Part shown: in pieces, positions 62,307 through 64,000 of the stretch
How positions within the stretch are numbered: position 1 is the stretch's first letter
Layout: every line of letters begins with the position of its first letter
Source: JBHJGO01 sp050331715
GTDB lineage: Bacteria > Cyanobacteriota > Cyanobacteriia > Cyanobacteriales > Microcoleaceae
Length of the DNA stretch: 64,000 nt
Direction: 5' to 3'
Assembly: GCA_050331715.1 (NCBI GenBank)
Contig: JBHJGO010000046.1
Location: 1-64,000 of the forward strand
The notes under the pieces: model-generated
Database searches by the model: none
The model's input: only the letters and a program-made list of their open reading frames with translations
Told to the model about the DNA's origin: nothing
Translations under genes and position numbers: made by a program

Positions 62307-62390
62307 GATTGATTTGTCCTAAAATTTTTAAATGATCTATTCAGAATTTAACGAAAATTTTATATTTTTGCAAACTTTTATTGCTGGGGC

Positions 62391-62420
62391 TTGACACAAA
62401 TCTTTCCCGCGACATAGGTA
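62391..62420 (+). promoter_or_regulatory. Possible promoter upstream of the DegT-family gene
   Basis: TTGACA at 62391-62396 is a perfect -35 hexamer. At 18-bp spacing the downstream hexamer is TAGGTA (62415-62420), a fair -10 match. This would give a leader of about 140 nt before the ATG at 62568. No known riboswitch pattern was recognised in it. This is a motif-based guess. Confidence 0.35.
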
Positions 62421-62567
62421 GCACTGAACTTACGCCAGCGGATCACCTGAAGCGGTCACCAGGGAATACTAAAGACAAGTTTAGAAAATTCAAAAATCGC
62501 CAGAGAGACTAATTTCCCCAAGTTATGCTGTTGATGCAAATGATACAACCTCACACTGACTGCAACC

Positions 62568-63710
62568 ATGACTAGCACCCTAACCACTGTTCCTTTCGTC
62601 AATTTAAAACTCCAACATCAGCCAATTCAGACAGAACTTGACCAGGCTGTTCAAACTGTGATGCAGCGAGGAGACTTTATCCTGGGTCAGGCAGTCACCG
62701 ATTTTGAAACCCACTTCGCTCAAGCTTCGGGAACAACCTACGGCATTGGTGTTGCAACGGGAACCGACGCTATCGCTCTGGGGTTAGAAGCTTGCGGCAT
62801 TGGTGCAGGAGATCAGGTATTACTTCCGGCCAATACTTTCATTGCGACCCTGATCGGAGTCGTTACGATTGGTGCAACCCCAGTTTTGGTTGATTGTGAT
62901 CCAAAAACTGCGCTCATGGATTTAGAGGCAGCGGCCCGCCTAATCACGCCCCGAACGAAGGCTATTCTGCCAGTTCATCTATATGGACAACTGGTTCCTC
63001 CCCGTCCACTGCTAGATTTAGCCCAGGCTCATAATCTGATTATTTTTGAAGATGCAGCACAAGCTCATTTGGCCCATCGGGATGGCTGCCAGGCTGGAAC
63101 CCTAGGAAAAGCCGCAGCCTATAGTTTCTATCCCAGCAAAAACCTGGGTGCATTTGGGGATGGGGGAATGGTTCTGACTTCAGATGAGACAGTGGCCCAA
63201 AAGGTTCGCAGTCTCCGTAACTATGGTTCACCCAAGAAATACCTGCACACGGAACCTGGAACCAACAGTCGGCTTGACACAATGCAAGCGGCAATTCTTG
63301 AGGTTAAGTTACCTCATCTGGAGGGTTGGAATCGCGATCGCAACAAACTCGCCCATGAATATGACACTCTGCTGTTGCCTTTGCAGGAAAAGGGGATCAT
63401 CGCGATGGAAAATCAATCTGGAACGGGTCACATTTATCACCTCTACGTGATTCGTGTCACTGACGATTGCCCCTTAGACCGAGATACATTGAAGCAAAAG
63501 CTTTCTGATCTAAATATTCAAACGGGCATTCACTACCCGATTCCCTGCCACCTACAACCGGCCTACGAATCTTTAGGGTATGGGGTTGGAGCATTTCCGG
63601 TAGCTGAGCTTCTAAGTCGTCAGATCCTTTCTCTGCCAATGTTCCCAGGACTGACGCTGGCGCAGGTCAATCAGGTGGTTGAGGCTATTCGTTCAGTGTT
63701 GCAAGGTTAA
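62568..63710 (+). CDS. DegT/DnrJ/EryC1-family sugar aminotransferase
   Basis: These PLP enzymes transaminate nucleotide keto-sugars for surface glycans. The 380-residue protein has VATGTDAIALGLEACGIGAG, EDAAQAHLA and the PLP lysine K191 in YPSKNLGAFGDGG. The C-terminal part has GIHYPIPCHLQPAYESLG, LPMFPGLT and the normal end. All family marks are present. The exosortase gene starts 30 bp downstream on the same strand, so this looks like the first gene of a surface-polysaccharide/exosortase locus that continues past the window. Confidence 0.94.
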   Translation: MTSTLTTVPFVNLKLQHQPIQTELDQAVQTVMQRGDFILGQAVTDFETHFAQASGTTYGIGVATGTDAIALGLEACGIGAGDQVLLPANTFIATLIGVVTIGATPVLVDCDPKTALMDLEAAARLITPRTKAILPVHLYGQLVPPRPLLDLAQAHNLIIFEDAAQAHLAHRDGCQAGTLGKAAAYSFYPSKNLGAFGDGGMVLTSDETVAQKVRSLRNYGSPKKYLHTEPGTNSRLDTMQAAILEVKLPHLEGWNRDRNKLAHEYDTLLLPLQEKGIIAMENQSGTGHIYHLYVIRVTDDCPLDRDTLKQKLSDLNIQTGIHYPIPCHLQPAYESLGYGVGAFPVAELLSRQILSLPMFPGLTLAQVNQVVEAIRSVLQG

Positions 63711-63740
63711 AGTTCTAGGTAAAATTTAATTTTTTAAAAA

Positions 63741-64000
63741 ATGATTCAAGCTCAACGCAAAATTCCAGTTCCTCTGGAAAAATACTTACTGAACGGTGCA
63801 ATTCTAGGGTTATTGACCCTGATGTATGCTCCGCTGATCATCCATTGGTATGACGGCTGGCTGAACAAAAATATCAGTATCGAACACGAGTACTTCAGCC
63901 ACGGCCTAATTGGATTACCATTTGCCGCATACATCGCCTGGACAGAGCGTCACAAATGGGGACAGTTACTCAATATCAGCCATCCACTTGGTGGTGTGTT
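63741..64000 (+). CDS. Exosortase, cyanobacterial type (5' part only)
   Basis: From ATG 63741 to the window end 86 codons are open. A short basic N-terminus (MIQAQRKIPVPLEKYLLN) is followed by a first hydrophobic helix (GAILGLLTLMYAPLIIHWY), then EHEYFSHGLIGLPFAAYIAW. The segment with the EHEYFSHG core is typical of the N-terminal part of exosortases (the N-proximal loop preceding TM2), the membrane proteases that process PEP-CTERM-type proteins. The catalytic Cys, Arg and His lie beyond the window. I judge it close to the cyanoexosortase B type, but that subclass is uncertain. Confidence 0.8.
   Translation, partial: MIQAQRKIPVPLEKYLLNGAILGLLTLMYAPLIIHWYDGWLNKNISIEHEYFSHGLIGLPFAAYIAWTERHKWGQLLNISHPLGGV

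Noticed and set aside
1..64000. tRNA, rRNA, CRISPR or phage genes
   Set aside because: No TTCGANTCC-type T-loop with cloverleaf context, no ribosomal RNA sequence, no regularly spaced direct repeats and no phage structural genes were seen.

Overview
The window is chromosomal DNA from a non-marine cyanobacterium. The evidence is a set of lineage-restricted genes: kaiB and kaiC, psb30/ycf12, sipA, a DUF1816 gene, a Ycf20-like DUF565 gene, plant-type D-glycerate 3-kinase, the fbp-tal-zwf-opcA cluster, the arginine dihydrolase AgrE/ArgZ and a cyanobacterial exosortase. Scattered GCGATCGC (HIP1) octamers agree. Gene content resembles Leptolyngbya-like genomes, but the genus cannot be fixed by reading alone. 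I found no rRNA, tRNA or CRISPR array.

Layout. 0-9 kb: a transposase tail, a small membrane protein, agrE, a DUF1816 gene, an exported NTF2-like protein, murG, a pentapeptide-repeat protein, KDPG aldolase, an L,D-transpeptidase overlapping a PPP-type phosphatase. 9-17 kb: a glutathione transferase/glycosyltransferase pair, thrC, a GIY-YIG protein and a prolyl oligopeptidase. 17-23 kb: the oxidative pentose phosphate cluster read leftward (fbp, tal, zwf, opcA). 23-29 kb: a regulatory block with an RHH/HTH-like protein, a GXWXG protein, kaiB, kaiC, a 51-residue PirA-like gene with an NtcA-type box, sipA and a LysR regulator. 29-34 kb: an ammonium transporter overlapping a TIR-like gene, then aspartokinase and purC. 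35-47 kb: an Omp85 protein, psb30, a giant Ser/Thr-His hybrid kinase with two response regulators, and alanine racemase. 47-64 kb: an aminoglycoside-phosphotransferase remnant, an alpha/beta hydrolase with a CDF transporter, a GT39 glycosyltransferase, a Ycf20-like protein, glycerate kinase, polyphosphate kinase, an NDH-2-like oxidoreductase, a TM0106-family nuclease, a WD40 protein kinase, a rhodanese, a DegT aminotransferase and the start of an exosortase gene.

How the genes fit together. Several genes concern dark metabolism and nitrogen status: Zwf/OpcA/Tal/Fbp and Eda for night-time sugar oxidation, KaiBC for timing, and PirA-like, AgrE and Amt for nitrogen. No kaiA lies next to kaiBC.

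The most notable unexplained structure is a family of ~112-bp MITE-like elements with ends reading TATAGCAATC. There are four copies plus a half copy. Two copies reach into coding sequence and supply the stop codons of the giant hybrid kinase gene and of sipA. A different ~106-bp inverted-repeat element supplies the GTG start of the GIY-YIG gene. The most unusual gene pairing is the 14-nt overlap between amt and a gene for a protein with a degenerate TIR-like domain.
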